DNA of 64,000 bases from Lomentospora prolificans (Eukaryota > Ascomycota > Sordariomycetes > Microascales > Microascaceae). Where the stretch lies: contig JARFXM010000003.1 in the NCBI GenBank assembly GCA_029532625.1, forward strand, positions 4,836,001 through 4,900,000. The letters are read 5' to 3'. Below, one piece after another: positions 48,724 through 61,249 of the stretch. Every line of letters begins with the position of its first letter. Position 1 is the stretch's first letter. A program made the translations under genes and the position numbers. The notes below the pieces were generated by a model. It worked only from the letters and a program-made list of their open reading frames with translations. It was not told the DNA's origin and made no database searches.

Positions 48724-50385
48724 TGTGTCTTGGGAAGCGTCACTTCCGTGTCTTAAGCGACTGAATATCCCTCCCTTCGAGCCGTCGAAACTCGTTCTTC
48801 AAGCTGGAGGTGTCCACACAAGACAAGCTCGAGCTCCAAGGCGGTGAATCCAAAGAAGGAAAGATTCGCAGAGAGATTCGAATTCCCCGTTGTTCGCTAA
48901 ATTGTTGGTTCGTTACGTTCGCTGGCAGCAAAGAGCCTCAATTGAAGGACATAAAAGTTACAAGCACAGAGACTCCAGGAAGAAGACACGGAAGAGAATA
49001 GAAGACAGAAAATCAATTAAAATCCAGGGACCAAACGAGCTCCGAGACCCCAACGAGCCAATTTGTAACAGAAAATAGCCAGCCATGGGATCTGCCAGCT
49101 TATCCGTAGGCATTGTCTTCTGCCGCCCTTCACTACAGGGGTATAGCTACCCCCCCCCCCCCCCCTTCTTCGTGGAGTTCAGACTCGGCAGTTGCATTTG
49201 CCTCCAGGCTTTGCTTGGGTTGTGGCGGCGAGGCACCAGTCAGCGTGCAGCGAAATACCCAGTGGTGGCAGTCGACCCAGTGAGGAAAGGCGAGGCGCTT
49301 GGGGTAAAAAGATGGGGGCGCAAGGCCGGAAATCGGCTCAGGCGGATGGAGCTCAACGTGGCCAACGACGCCGCTCAGGCACCTACGCAGTAGCTGGGTC
49401 CTCGAACCCTGGGGATTCCATGGCGACGAAGCTTGCCCTGTACTAGTAGGACCTGGAGTATTATCCGAGATGGCCAGCACTGGATTCGCCCGACGGCAAA
49501 TCAGACTCCAGCTAAGGCACAGCTCGGAGACCTGACGGAATCCATTGTTCCCCATCGTTCCCCATCGTTGTGGGGATTTTCATTTTGGCTCGGCCGTGCC
49601 ATGGTTTGCGCTGGCAGATTTCTTCGGGAATTGGAGAGCCGTTGTCGGCTGGTAACAGCCCGAAAGTCACGTGGAACTTAGCTCTGACAGCTGGTTATCA
49701 TCCACATTGCCCACTAAATTGCCGGGGTTCTCCAATTTTCCACAACCGAATTGAACCGACATCACCGAGGCACCGCTAAATCGGGCTAGAGTGGGAGCTG
49801 GGCTTCACCGAAGCAATAATAGCCTATTGCTAAAGGATCGGGGTCGGACCTGCTTCGTGTGAAGATGAATGTTGTCCAACCTGAGATAGAAACACCACTG
49901 GATCGTCAATGAGAGATTTACAACGTGTTGAGGAGAAGTCGACACAGAAGTCGCCGTCGAAACACACCTTGCATACGCATTACCATGCGGCTTGATACAT
50001 GACTGGCATCTCACCCACTCGACTGACATTACAGCGCCTGTATCTACTTCAATTGCTCATTCAATGGCAGGAAATGCATTCAATTCATGGGAGTATCTTG
50101 ACGCCTCTATTTCGGCGAAAATTCATAAGATCATAAAAAAAAAGGATGTTCGGGCTACATTCCAGATGCAGAAGCACTCCCAACGAGTGCCACTGACGAG
50201 AGCTTGACAACGCCGGGTATCCAACTTTGAATTTCCATCGTCAAGCCTTGGACCGACCCTTGTGGCCACCTCTTCCCCGAGGCCTGATCCAACAACCGCT
50301 CACCACGAACCACAAACCAGAAAAGATCACGATACGCCAAAACTATGTCGAATAATCACCGCTCGTCAGCCCATATGCCAAGGAC
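48724..50385. other. Intergenic region with C16 tract
   Basis: About 1.7 kb holding the synthetase promoter on the left and the permease 3' UTR on the right. It contains C16 at 49150-49165 and a tandem GTTCCCCATC duplication at 49547-49566. No gene is supported. Confidence 0.55.
49150..49165. repeat. Poly(C) tract, C16
   Basis: Sixteen C in a row, rare compared with the A/T runs in the window. It can form an i-motif or, on the other strand, a G-quadruplex-like structure. Confidence 0.85.
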
Positions 50386-52420
50386 TTACTCGTCCACTTG
50401 CTCTCTGTCCTTCACCTTGCGCCTGCGGAAGCCAACCAGTTGCACCATCTCAGTCCAGAAGCTGACAGGCGGTGTCTTGATGGCCGCCTCGTACGCGTCA
50501 ATGGCGGGACGCTGGTAGACGAGGTCAGCCTCGTGGGGCTTGATGAACTTGGTCTTCTTGACGACCTTCCAGCCGATGAACAGGATGGGCGCGAGCACCA
50601 CCATGGTGTAGTTCTGGAAGAAGGTCTCGACGTTGGGAGGCTGGAAGCTGCTGTATCCGTAGCAGAGAGTGACGGTGACTTCAGCGACGAGAGCGATCCA
50701 GGCCGAGTAAGGCTGGAACCAACCACAGTAAGGGAAGGTCTTGCGGTCAACGCCCTGGGCCACGCAGGCGCGGTAGAAGAAAATGTATGTGACGGTCATG
50801 ACGATGTAGTCGATGAGACCACCGGCCGTGACCAGGCTGACAAGCCAGGTGAGCACAGTGGCCGAGCTGTTGGACACCTGAAGGAATGACAGGAACGGGA
50901 ACAGCATGACGACGAAGTAGCAGTAGATGGGCACGCCGGACTTGGTGACCTTTGTTAGGAACTTGGGCGCGCGGCCCTCAAGAGCGAGACTGTAGAGGGA
51001 TCGGATGGCGCAGTACGTGTAGGTGTTGCCGGCGGAGAAGATGGACGTGAACATGAGGAAGTTGGTTACGTGGGGGAGAATCTTGATGTTCATGTTCTTC
51101 ATAGCAATGACGTACGGCGACGCGGCGGCGGTTCCGGAACCCTCAACGGTGCCGTCAAGGATACCCTTAAGCGTAGGATCGTTATAGGGGACGACGATAC
51201 CGACGCAGAGCGCACCCAGGATGAAGAAGATTCCGAACCGCCAGTACACAGTCTTGAACGCCTGCTTCACGTAGATGCGAGGACGCTTGGCCTCGGCCGC
51301 CACCATGGAGATGTACTCGGGTCCGACGATGGCGAAGCAACCAGTCCAGAGAGCGCCGAGGAAGCCTTCAAAGCGGCCAAGGGCGCCCGTGGAGTGGTGC
51401 TCGGCGAAAGCGCCGGGCTCGCGCCAGTATCGGAAACCGTAGGCATCGTGCTGCGGGTTGCCTCCGACCATGGTGACGAAGGTGAAGCCAAAGAGCATGA
51501 AGATGAGGATAACTTTACCTCCCGAGAGCCAGAACTCTGCCTCGCCGTAGCCGCGTACTGCAACTACGTTTAGTAAACTATTAATCGCCCGTGGGAGGGC
51601 CGAGATTTAGCACTAGACTTCTTTTCGCGAGGGGGAAAATTCAAATCAGGGGGGAGGGAGTCCTTCTCTCCGCCTCGTTCGGCATTGTTCTCCTTGTCCG
51701 GGCCGGGCCTGACGGTGTCGAATCCAGAGGCGACACGGCAAGGCGATCTCAGTTCACACAATCACGATGGATATGCATGTAGAACGAAAAAAGATCGAGG
51801 AGCACCAGCACTTCACGCGAAATACATCACACACCGAAAGATACTGAGAAGAGAGGGAAAAAAAAAACAAGAGGAGTGAGGAAGAACACGTTTTCACGCA
51901 TCATGGTGGTTTCTTACCCATAAGCAACAATGCACGCAGCGCAAACAGCAGCCGTCGGACCAGGATTGGTAACATCGGAGTTCCAGAACGAGAGCACCAT
52001 ATTCAGCGCGGTGATCTCGAAAGGAATGAGCAAAGCCTCGTAGAAGAAAAAGTTCCAGCCTGCCATGAAGCCCAGGGCGTCGTCAACCCAGAGACCGGCG
52101 AGGCGGATGAAGCCACCGCTGACGGGCATGAGGGTGGTCATCTCGGTGATGCAGTTGTTGACGAGGGCGAGCACGCAACTGTACAGGGTGTAGGAGATGA
52201 GGAGGGAACCGGGGCCACCGACCGCGAGACCGCCGCCTATACTGATGAACATGGCGGTACCGATGGAGCCGCCAATGGCGATGAGCTGGATGTGGCGGTT
52301 GTTGAGGCGCCTGTGGAGGGCGTCGGAGTTGTTGAAATCGCTGGCGCCGTCCGAGCTCACGATGGAGCCGGCAGGAGGGGGCGACTCGCCCTTCTTTTCG
52401 TCGCTTATTGCTCCCGACAT
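50386..52420 (-). CDS. Amino-acid permease, YAT/AAP family (2 exons)
   Basis: Twelve-helix proton-coupled amino-acid transporter of the plasma membrane. Exon 1 is 52420-51918 and exon 2 is 51577-50386; only the acceptor TAATAG just before TTTACTAAACG keeps the frame and restores LLNVVAVRGYGEAEFWL. The product has 564 residues. The first helix bears the family pattern LNNRHIQLIAIGGSIGTAMF, with a following GPGSLLISY. Later segments include FVTMVGGNPQHDAYGFRYW, GPEYISMVAAEAKRPR (the conserved GxExxxxxAxExxxP region) and the end part KPHEADLVYQRPAIDAYE. The N-terminal tail is polar with Ser/Lys-rich sequence, and the C-terminal tail is basic then acidic. Substrate specificity is not evident. The intron is 340 nt, long for this genome. 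An antisense frame of 163 codons at 50398-50889 is a shadow. Confidence 0.92.
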
Positions 52421-55400
52421 TGTAGTGGTGGTTTGTGCACCCACGGAGAGAGAGTCTCAGTTACGGTTGGGTAGCATGAAGGGAGGGCAGTCTAGGAATG
52501 AAAGGAAAGTCTAATACGGAGACGGAGTAGCCAGGAAGGAGGGCAAAAAGAGCAGGAGCAACGGACCAAGTTGAAGGAAGGAGTGAAGGACGTAGGAGAG
52601 GAGAGCTTAAGCATCTAATACGAACTTTGTCCCAGAGAGCAGAGAGGGACCCCGGGGGATCGGGGGGATTATATGTATATCAAGAAAATGCGAACAGCGA
52701 CGCGTGCCGAGCTTGGGAAAGATGCACAAGCGATTGAGGAACATCGGGCAGAAGCTCTAATCTCGACCGACGGCCGGCGCTCTTGGTACCTGTGGGACAG
52801 GGACGGGGGATGCCATGCGCGAATGAAGATGGGGATACCATTATTACCAGGGGAAACAAAAAGAGACTTTCGACCATACGATACAAATTCCCACACTACT
52901 ACCGAAAACATGGGACCAGGCTGCGCCCACCAGGCGAGAGTTTCACCCCCAACTTGCACCATTGGGCGAACCCAAAGCCAAGGAACTTCGAAGCTAGCCA
53001 CATTTTGCCTCCTCCGCTGAGGAAAGCCAGCAGACGAAGAGGCAATAATCATTGATCCCGTCTAGTGCCAAGTTTTATCCTTTCTCTTATAAACCATGTT
53101 CTCTTTTGGGGGGTGTCTGTTGGAGCACCTGCCCAGCGAATCAACGCGGTGAATGCGAGAAGGGACCTTCCACCTTGCACCACGACGGAAATGGGGCGCG
53201 GCGCGGGCGTACGTTCCTTCTTTGCAAAGCCGTATGTACCAGCTGGCAGTTTTTCCAAAGGCAAGAACGACTCTGACTACGAAGTACTTCGACTTACGTA
53301 GGGATAGTTTTTCGAGATTCGAAAGAATGTGTACATGTCCTTCTAGAGCAATGGTTGTTCTTTTGGCAAAAGCGTATTTTGGCGACACAGGAACCCAGCA
53401 ATCGCATCAAGCTAAACCTGCTTTGGATTAGCGATGAGTCCGATATGTCCATTACGTCCAAGATGGAGACGATTGGGGTGTTGCGCCGGACGGTCTTGGC
53501 AGAGACCGCCAGCGAGGAAGACAACTCTGCGACTCACGGGAGTACGGGAGGGCCTGGGAGCGTGCCAAGGCGGTGGTGGGCACGAGAGCCAAGAGCCGAA
53601 CCAGGCGGTCGCATCACTGGTCGAATGGTTTTGTCTTCCCCTCTCTCCACTCACTGCCCCTTTGCCGCCGAAAGTATTCGCCTTTTTCCCAATCGAAGGA
53701 CCGGGGATGCGACGTGGTCTAGATTCTCGGAGGTGACACCGTCATTGAAACCAACTACGTCATAGGGACAGGGGTGGGAAATGGAGGTACCAGGGTTCTT
53801 TTTTTGGCCTCCCCTTGCAACTTTGCACTAATAATAAATACTACAATTATGGTCGTCCATCTGGTGGGTGTTGGTTTTGCTAAAATGCAGTGGGGGACAA
53901 TGGGAAGATAGTGCAGCAATCAACGATGGGACTTTGGATGGAATTCTCCATTTGCAAAATTGTGGTTCGGCGTAATCAGGGATCGACAAGCAGCAGATCG
54001 CTTCAATGTACGACAGAGGGGACAGGGAAGGAGGGAAATCCAAGCAATTGCGCAGCGAGCAATGGATCGATCTTGGCGGATGGACCCTGAGTGTCCCAAT
54101 GGATCCTAGTCCACAATTGATTTGAGGGGCGAACCAGAAGCGTGCCGCGAGAAGGAGTAGAGAATTTTCTTCTCCTAATACTCATAGGTTAGACCCTTGG
54201 GAGATTCTCCATGGGTCGGATGAGGCAGACGCCATCAAGAGCCTCTTCGCACATGGTTTGGACCAGCTCCTTGGGGCACGCGAGGTTGTGCCCAGAATGG
54301 GGACTTCTCCAGACGTTATTCTCCTCCACGACTCCGCAAAACCCTTTGCCTCCAGTCTCCAGTTTCCTGCCCCACGAGCAAAAAAGAAATAGGATGATTT
54401 TACTCCTGCAACCCCAGGCCGTTCTCGCTCACCCGAGGCACGACTCAGTCCGGAATGTGAGAGGCCCTAATGGTCTGGGGGCCTTTTTTTCGTACGAATA
54501 ATTGTTCCGAGTCTCTTACTTTGGAGCCAGTATTACTCAACCTCAGGACGAAAGGTGAGCGAGGGGTTTCCCGGTTCGTCGGTGGAGTCCGAGTTGATCC
54601 TTGGCAATCTACAACTAGTCTTCTCCACGTAGATTCGCCCGGGAACAGCTCAGCCGCTGACAACCAGACCGCATGCGTTTTATCAAAGCCACTCAAGGCC
54701 AGAAGCCGAGGATTCCCTGTCAAAGTGTCCATGTCGTGCGTGCAGTAGAAGGAGTAAGTAAGTAGCGTCAAAGCTGAACCTGCACGGTGCAGACACTGGT
54801 GGAAGAGTGACGGAGGAGATGTGAAAGGCTGAGAAGACGTAGAGGATTGGGGCCGCATTGCACGTGTGCATGCTAATAGCTAGCACGTGCAAAGAACCAA
54901 ACTCCAGGACCCTATTCATTCGAGCTTCCTAATGAATGGAGACAAATAATATTGGCGCCAGTTCCGACAAAAGACGCTCATCCAAAGTCAGTCGATGTTG
55001 TGTGCCTTCGAATGCTGGGATCCCAGAACACATTTGCAATGCAGAGGTCTTGGCTCTGGTCTTGGCAACACGACTGAACTCGAATCGCCAGCCGAAAGCC
55101 TTGACCTCTGTCGCTGTTCGCCCACACCTGAACGAGAAACTTTCAAAGAACTCCTGCGCTATTATGGATTCGAGAATTCCGCCAGCATCATTAATCCTGC
55201 AGGCGCTGGAGGGCGGAGAATGGTTTAGCCTCGTCCCCATTTCCACCTCGTACGAAGAGTGGTGCAATGGTCGCCTTTCACTCCGACCAAACTCGGCATC
55301 GGGGACATTGTAATATTCTTTCACCCACATCCACGCATCCTTTCTGCAAGGGTGGGCGTAGCGACGCGGGATGAGAACAAGGACTGTTTGTTAGTCTTAC

Positions 55401-57398
55401 GTTGCAGTATTACCTCTGCTCCTGCCCCAAGCGGATGTATTCTTCTCCCCGAAGGAGAAACGCCAAGAAGTTGATGAAGCTGGCACTCTTTTTTGGTGCC
55501 CTTTTTTTCCGGCTCATCGAGCAATGAGGAGCGGCTCTGAACAGTCTGCCAGACGCGAATGTGTTCAGCGTGGTGGGTAGATGGCAAGGGCATCGGAAGA
55601 GAGCTTGATATGTGGCACGGTGTACATTATCTTTCCCCATCCGCTCTTTTTTTTTTTTTTCTTTCCTTTTTCTTCTTTTTCATTTCTTTCTTTTTCTCCA
55701 TCCTAGGCTCCGGCTCGTCTAGCGTTGAGTAGTGAAGAAGCACCGTGGCTTCACGCACAGGAAGTTTTGGAAAGAAGGTACAGTGGTAGGAGAGTCGGGG
55801 AGGGATCTACGCGCACACCAAGATACACAAGAGGCGCTTTGGTCCGATTCCAAAGGCCAGCTGTGAGAGGTACGAACTGCTGGAAAGAAGCTTGTGTAAG
55901 CTTGGCTTGCGAGGGTCGGCAATCGCCGGTCGGTGGTGGGTGGGGTGTATTTTCGGCAGATCTCGCTTCCCGTGTGTGTGGATGAAGGCTCGCGTTCATC
56001 TGACTCGAGAGGAGCGGAAATTGATCCTCGTCCCTTGCCAGAAGCCATTCCAAAGAAAGTTACTTTTGTGTTTAGTTCGACGGACAGTTGGAAGTACCAT
56101 GTAGCACGTCTTCGGGTGGACGTCTGACCTGCCGCACCATATGGCCTAGCCTCACCCTGTCGGCCTCTTTCTTGGAGGTGCTTGGGATCGACGGTCATCG
56201 GCACACGTGAATGTTCCGATAAAATCTGTCAGGCTCAGACTCCGCGAACTAGAATGACAGTTTTCCCAATATAAGAGCAGACTCGCGTATTTCTGACTGG
56301 TTGAAGAAAACCCCCGAAAAGACAAAAAAAAAACCCCCCAAAAAAAGCTTTGCTAACCCTTTGAGCTACTTAAACTATATCTCCCAGAGGGATTGTGTAT
56401 GACAAGTCGTCCGTTTTCCCCTCGAGCAGAGACGACAGCCAACACGTTTTCGATGTGGATACGAAACCAACGTTTTCTCGCAATGGATGCTTCAGCCAAT
56501 GTTAAGCTGACAACCCTCGTTCGGGAAGTGGAGACTTTCTGGAGGGTTTTTTTATCTTTTCTTTTTTTTATCTTTTTTTTTTGTCTCTCTTTCTCGATTT
56601 GGTTTAATCTGTGTATTCCCCACCTGGGGAAAATGGAATTTGCCTCCTTTGAGTCGTTCTCCTAAAGTCCCCATTCTCCGTAAGCATGTGTTCACAGATC
56701 TAGATTTAGTCTCTCGGCCTCGTTCCGCATGGCCCTGCATTGCAGGAGACCTAGCGGAAAAAAAAAAGAAAAGAAAAAAAGAAAAAAAAAAAAACCCAGC
56801 CCCCCCGCCCCCCAATCGTATCCGTAGCCGGGAGCGGGAAAACACCTTCACGATAGATCCCGGCAGCGGGAAGGGAAAAGTAATCAGCGTACGTCATTTC
56901 GCAGAAGGGGCACTCTGAGAAAGGAATGGAGGGGAATGAACGGGGCGTGCCAGCTTCGGGGGTGGAGGCTGGTCTGGCTGGCGTCTCGAGGAAATGGGGC
57001 GCGAGCACAGTCCCGCCAGGCTTGCAAGCGAGTACATAGCCAGCAGCCAGGCCTAGACCTAGAAGAGTTTGGTGTTTGGGGGAAAATGTGGCCAGCTAGC
57101 CAGCGAGGCCGGTGACGTGGGTAGCGAGGCAGAGAGAGGTGCGGATTCATGGTTTAGGTTATGTTGCGAAACAATCGACAATCGAACAAACGTCCCTTGT
57201 ATCGAATTTTTGGTATTAGTCCCCTTCCGCCTCTTGAATTGTCTCCAGTTTTCCCATCTGGAAGGGCATCTATCTATGCGTCACCTCCGCCCAAAGACTT
57301 ATTAAAATCCATCTTGTATCTAGTGTATACAGTCTCCCCTTCCGCTTACCCCTGATGATATCCTCGTCAACTACCCTGTCTGATACCCACTTTCAAAT
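52421..57398. other. Large gene-poor interval
   Basis: Nearly 5 kb between the permease start and the 3' end of the diol synthase gene. The left part is the permease promoter. Frames of up to 160 codons overlap on both strands (for example minus 54929-55330 and minus 55719-56204) without motifs. Pyrimidine-rich runs occur near 55645-55700, and A-rich and T-rich runs near 56320-56345, 56550-56580 and 56758-56795. One GCCAGCTAGCC motif lies at 57091-57104. I can support no gene. Confidence 0.5.
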
Positions 57399-60300
57399 TC
57401 AAGCTTCGTCTTCATCCCACATCACCTTCATCGACACGGGGAAAGGCGTAAAAGCTCCCCAGTCCTCCGTCATGTACGCGTAGAACCCGCCCGGCCTGGG
57501 CACCTTCTTCAACTGGCCCTGGGGACCCGGCACCCTGCGGACGTTCTTGTGGCGGAACAGCGTGCGGAACAGCTCTGTGATGGCCACCTGGCTGGCTTCC
57601 ATGCCGAGGCACTGGTGCGGACCCTTGCCGTAGAAGATGTACGAGTCCAGAGGGCGCCGTGGGTCTACCGAATCGGGGTTGGGATAGTGGTTCGGATCGC
57701 GGGCCGCCGAGACCTGGAGTTTTGGGGGTGTCGTGTTAGTATCTGATGATTCACGAGTAGAGGCAAAACTATCGCATAGGATACGATAGGTTACCGATGA
57801 TACAGAATAACAGGAGAAAAACTGATTTTTTTTTAAAAGAAGAGAAGAAGCACAAAAACAAAAAGGAGGGGAAAAAGGAAAAGGAAACAATGGCACGTAC
57901 GAAGCTGACAAAGACGCGGTCCTTGGGCGACACATGCACCTCGAGGCCGTTGTCCTGGAGGATGACATCGTCGGTGGTTACCTCACGGTACGAGCCAAAG
58001 GTACCCGCCAGACGGATGCCCTCCATGGCGTATCCAAGGAGAAGCGCGTCCGTCTCTTCAGTCGACGGAGCGCACGCTGCGCGGTGGAGGTCGTGCATGT
58101 ACGGCTTACCAGCCTCAGACAGGTAAAAGTCGACGGCTTGAGCAAACTATACACGGACCAGAGTTAGCGATTGCGCCATAATGCTCTTTCTTTTCTCCAC
58201 CATCGGCCCCTGTCTGGGTTTCGGGGATAAGTGTACTACTCACCACTTGGGCCTGGTTGGGAACCATGGCAGCGGCAGTCGGGAGAACCTGGCTCCACGC
58301 AACCTCGTAGTTGGACATGCCAGATCGCAACAGCCCCTTGATCATGGTCTTGCCGTACGACGACAAGGAATCGTTCTTGCCCAGCTTCTGCGCGTACGGG
58401 ATGGGAAGACCAAACTTGGCAAGCTTGATGTTGCCCTCAATGATTTTGCCAACCTTGTCCGCCGCCGCCTTAGCAGCCTGCAGCAGAGGGAAAGACTTGA
58501 CGGGGTCAAAGTCGAAGAAGATGCACGTGAAAATAATGGCGAGCGCCTTGTACAGCTCCTGCTCCGACAGCACACCGCGGGGGTTGTCCTCGCTCTTGAG
58601 AGGAAGCGCGAACACGCGCGAGGCAAAGTGCACGTGGACGAGGTTGCCTATGTCGCGAATAATGTCGACCTGCGTGGTGGCCCCCATCTTGTAGCTCTTG
58701 CGCGCGAGCAGCTTCTCCGACATGGAGGCGTAAAACGCCTTGACGTCAGCGCGCCACTCTGGCTTGTACAGTTGAGCTGCCATGCACTGCCGCTGCTTGG
58801 CATGGAGCTCCGAGTCGCCCGCCAGCATGAAGCGGGAGCCACCGTCGCCGAGGACGGCCTTGAGGCCCTCGCCCCAGGTGACAGCGTACTTGTCCGGGTT
58901 CTCGAGGATGTACTTGGCGGCGCCGTAAGTGTCGATGTTGATGCGCTCGGGGTGATAGGCGGGGCGCTCCCAGTCGAAGCGCTCTGCGCGGCGGAGGCTG
59001 GTGAGGATGTTGAAGTTCTCCTTGGGTATGACCATGGGGTAGTGCGCGTAGACGGAGTTGGACTTGAAGTGGTTGGGGAAGGCGCGGATGAAGAGCTTGT
59101 AGAAGACGCAGCCGTGGTTAACGTTGAGATCGTAGTCGACCTCCTTATAACCCCAGCTAGTGAGACCGCGGGGGTGGTATTCGGTCGTGTAGAAGCGGTC
59201 ACCACGAACGAGGCAGACGGCATCGGACAAGACGACACGAGAGATGGTATAAGTCGGCGCGATGCCGACACCGGGCACCATGGGCTCCTTCGCGGCCTCG
59301 GAGACGAGACCCGGGTAGAGCTCAACGTTGTCGGGGTGCTGGTACAGGTTGCGAAGATGCATAGCCACGTCCTCGTCAGGGTTGATATCCTCAAAGGTCT
59401 CGTAGGGCTTGAGACCGAACTGCTTGCGGAACTCGTTGAGACCGGCGCAGTTCCACTTCCTACCCTGGAGGATACCGAGAATCTCGATGGGCTTCATCAC
59501 GCGAGGTACGTTGCGGGCGCCAAAGGCACCAGCAGGGTCCTCGATAGCCGAGGTGATGCACTCGACGAGCTCGTCGTCATTGAACCTGCCATTGCTGTCC
59601 CTCTTGAAACCTCCGAAAGTGCGCTCGATGGGGTTCTCGGGGATGGATCGTTCATACTCGGCAAAGGCCATCATCATCTGGGGAGTGGTCATGGTCTCGG
59701 CGCGGTCGCCAAAGATGCTGCCATAGAACTCACGAATCCACTTGTCATCCCTGTCCGAGATGCACGAGTGCCACCTGTAGCACAGGTTGAATTCAGCAGA
59801 CACGATGTTACCCGTGCCTCTTTCCGCACCAGCCTTAGTTCCCATGTTAATACCCATTTCCTGTCGGGGATCCAGCGTCCAAGTGGTATCCACACGGTTC
59901 AAGTTAACAATATTGCGCACGTAGTCCACTAGGGTGATGTTTATGTACAGGCCACTAGTAACGAGACGAGCCGTCTGGAAAAGCTCCTCGTCGTACTTCT
60001 TCCACGCGAGTTTGGCTTGGTCCTCGGGGAGATCGGGTCGCGGCTTAGTGAAGCGTCCGCCCTCGTTGATGGCGGCTAGATTCTTAGCGACGTAGTTGTG
60101 GAAGCGGTTAAACATGATGAGGAGAACAGAGACACCGGGGGGCATGCCAATGAGACGCTTGTCGGCAAAGGAGTCGACCTTGAGCAGACCATCCTGGAAT
60201 GTTCGGATGCTATCTTGCATCTCTTGGTTGCTACCGTACAAGGGAGAGAGGTCGAGGTAGGACGAAGTCTTGGTCTTGGTGGAATCCCTCATGTCAGTCC

Positions 60301-61249
60301 AGAAGAGGTCTGTATGGGTTAGCTTGTGCGATGCGGACATCCGGCCTTAAACAACTCACCATGGATAATGATGGAAGCCCAGTACCAAAGGATACTGGAC
60401 ACATTGTTTGGGTGCTTCTTGTATTGCCGACGGGCCATCACGGCCTCGAAAACCTGCTCGGGATCGGGGAGAGCACCTAGAGGAATCTTTCCAGGTCGAA
60501 CTGAACGGGAATAGACCGAGCCGGCGGCACCAAGATTGGGAAGGAGAGGGTTCTGCTAAGGAGTCAGTGTACCGTACCTCGCCAAGTAGGCGTGCGGGCA
60601 ACCTACGTTATGCGAACCGTCCGCTGTCCTGAACCTATACAAATCACCAACGTACAACAATGGTGGGTGATCGAGAGAGTCCCACAACTCGGTTAAGAAG
60701 CTGTTGGTGAGCTCCTCACGGAGTTTGGACTGATGGGGCAGATCGGCGACGAGAGCAATGACACGCTCCATAATCATTGTCTTGTCGTCCGTGATGCCAT
60801 GGCCCGTCAACTTGTTCTTGACCATTTCGACCAGCGTCTTGACATCTATAGCACTGTTAGTACTCGATCCCCAACCGGAACTAGGAATACAAACCTTTCA
60901 TACTGATCGTGACAAGATCCTGCTTAAGTTTGGGTCGGTTCTGGACCACGGGATACGTTCCATCCCCCATAGCGTTAGGAAGAGGCCTCTTTGACAGCTG
61001 CTTCAACGCCGACAACGATCTAAAGAAACCAGGCTCCTTCTTGGGCTTCGGGGGGCCACTGACGGGGCCGCCATCAGTCGCGCCCGTCGGTACAAACCTT
61101 GGCGCCTGGCCATTCACTTCACTCATGCCACCTTTGACGGGGCACTTCTCGCCATCGGCCCCATTGGCGCCACTGTTAGTGATATGCTGGACGCCGTTTG
61201 ACTTTTCGCCGGTGCCATTGTGTGCTCCGTTGTTCTCGCTTGGGGCCAT
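57399..61249 (-). CDS. Ppo/linoleate diol synthase: dioxygenase-P450 fusion (6 exons)
   Basis: Fatty-acid oxygenase that makes oxylipins (psi factors). Exons 61249-60895, 60845-60607, 60552-60360, 60309-58244, 58146-57901 and 57713-57399 join in phase to 1137 residues; the family is usually about 1080-1165. The N-terminal 110 residues are polar. The animal-peroxidase-type dioxygenase domain (about 170-670) has distal His262 (IIIHDLFWTD), and Tyr440 with proximal His443 in LCYRWHSC, as in PpoA and 7,8-LDS. The C-terminal P450-like domain has NQAQVFAQAVDFYL, needed for hydroperoxide isomerisation, and the haem-thiolate motif YGKGPHQCLG with Cys1068. Because that Cys is present, this is a true diol synthase (5,8 or 7,8) and not a PpoC-type 10-dioxygenase. 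Which isomer cannot be told. A 583-codon antisense frame (58181-59932) is a shadow. Such enzymes regulate sporulation and secondary metabolism. Confidence 0.95.

Noticed and set aside
47583..48743. 386-codon minus-strand frame
   Set aside because: It is a shifted reading of the acyl-CoA synthetase, rich in Arg and Pro, and crosses its intron. The other frame carries all the enzyme motifs.
54929..55330. 133-codon minus-strand frame and its plus-strand partner
   Set aside because: Both strands are open at once, which points to composition rather than coding, and no motif was found.
58181..59932. 583-codon plus-strand frame
   Set aside because: It lies wholly antisense to the diol synthase exon 4. 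It is a by-product of GC-rich third codon positions and has no motif of its own.
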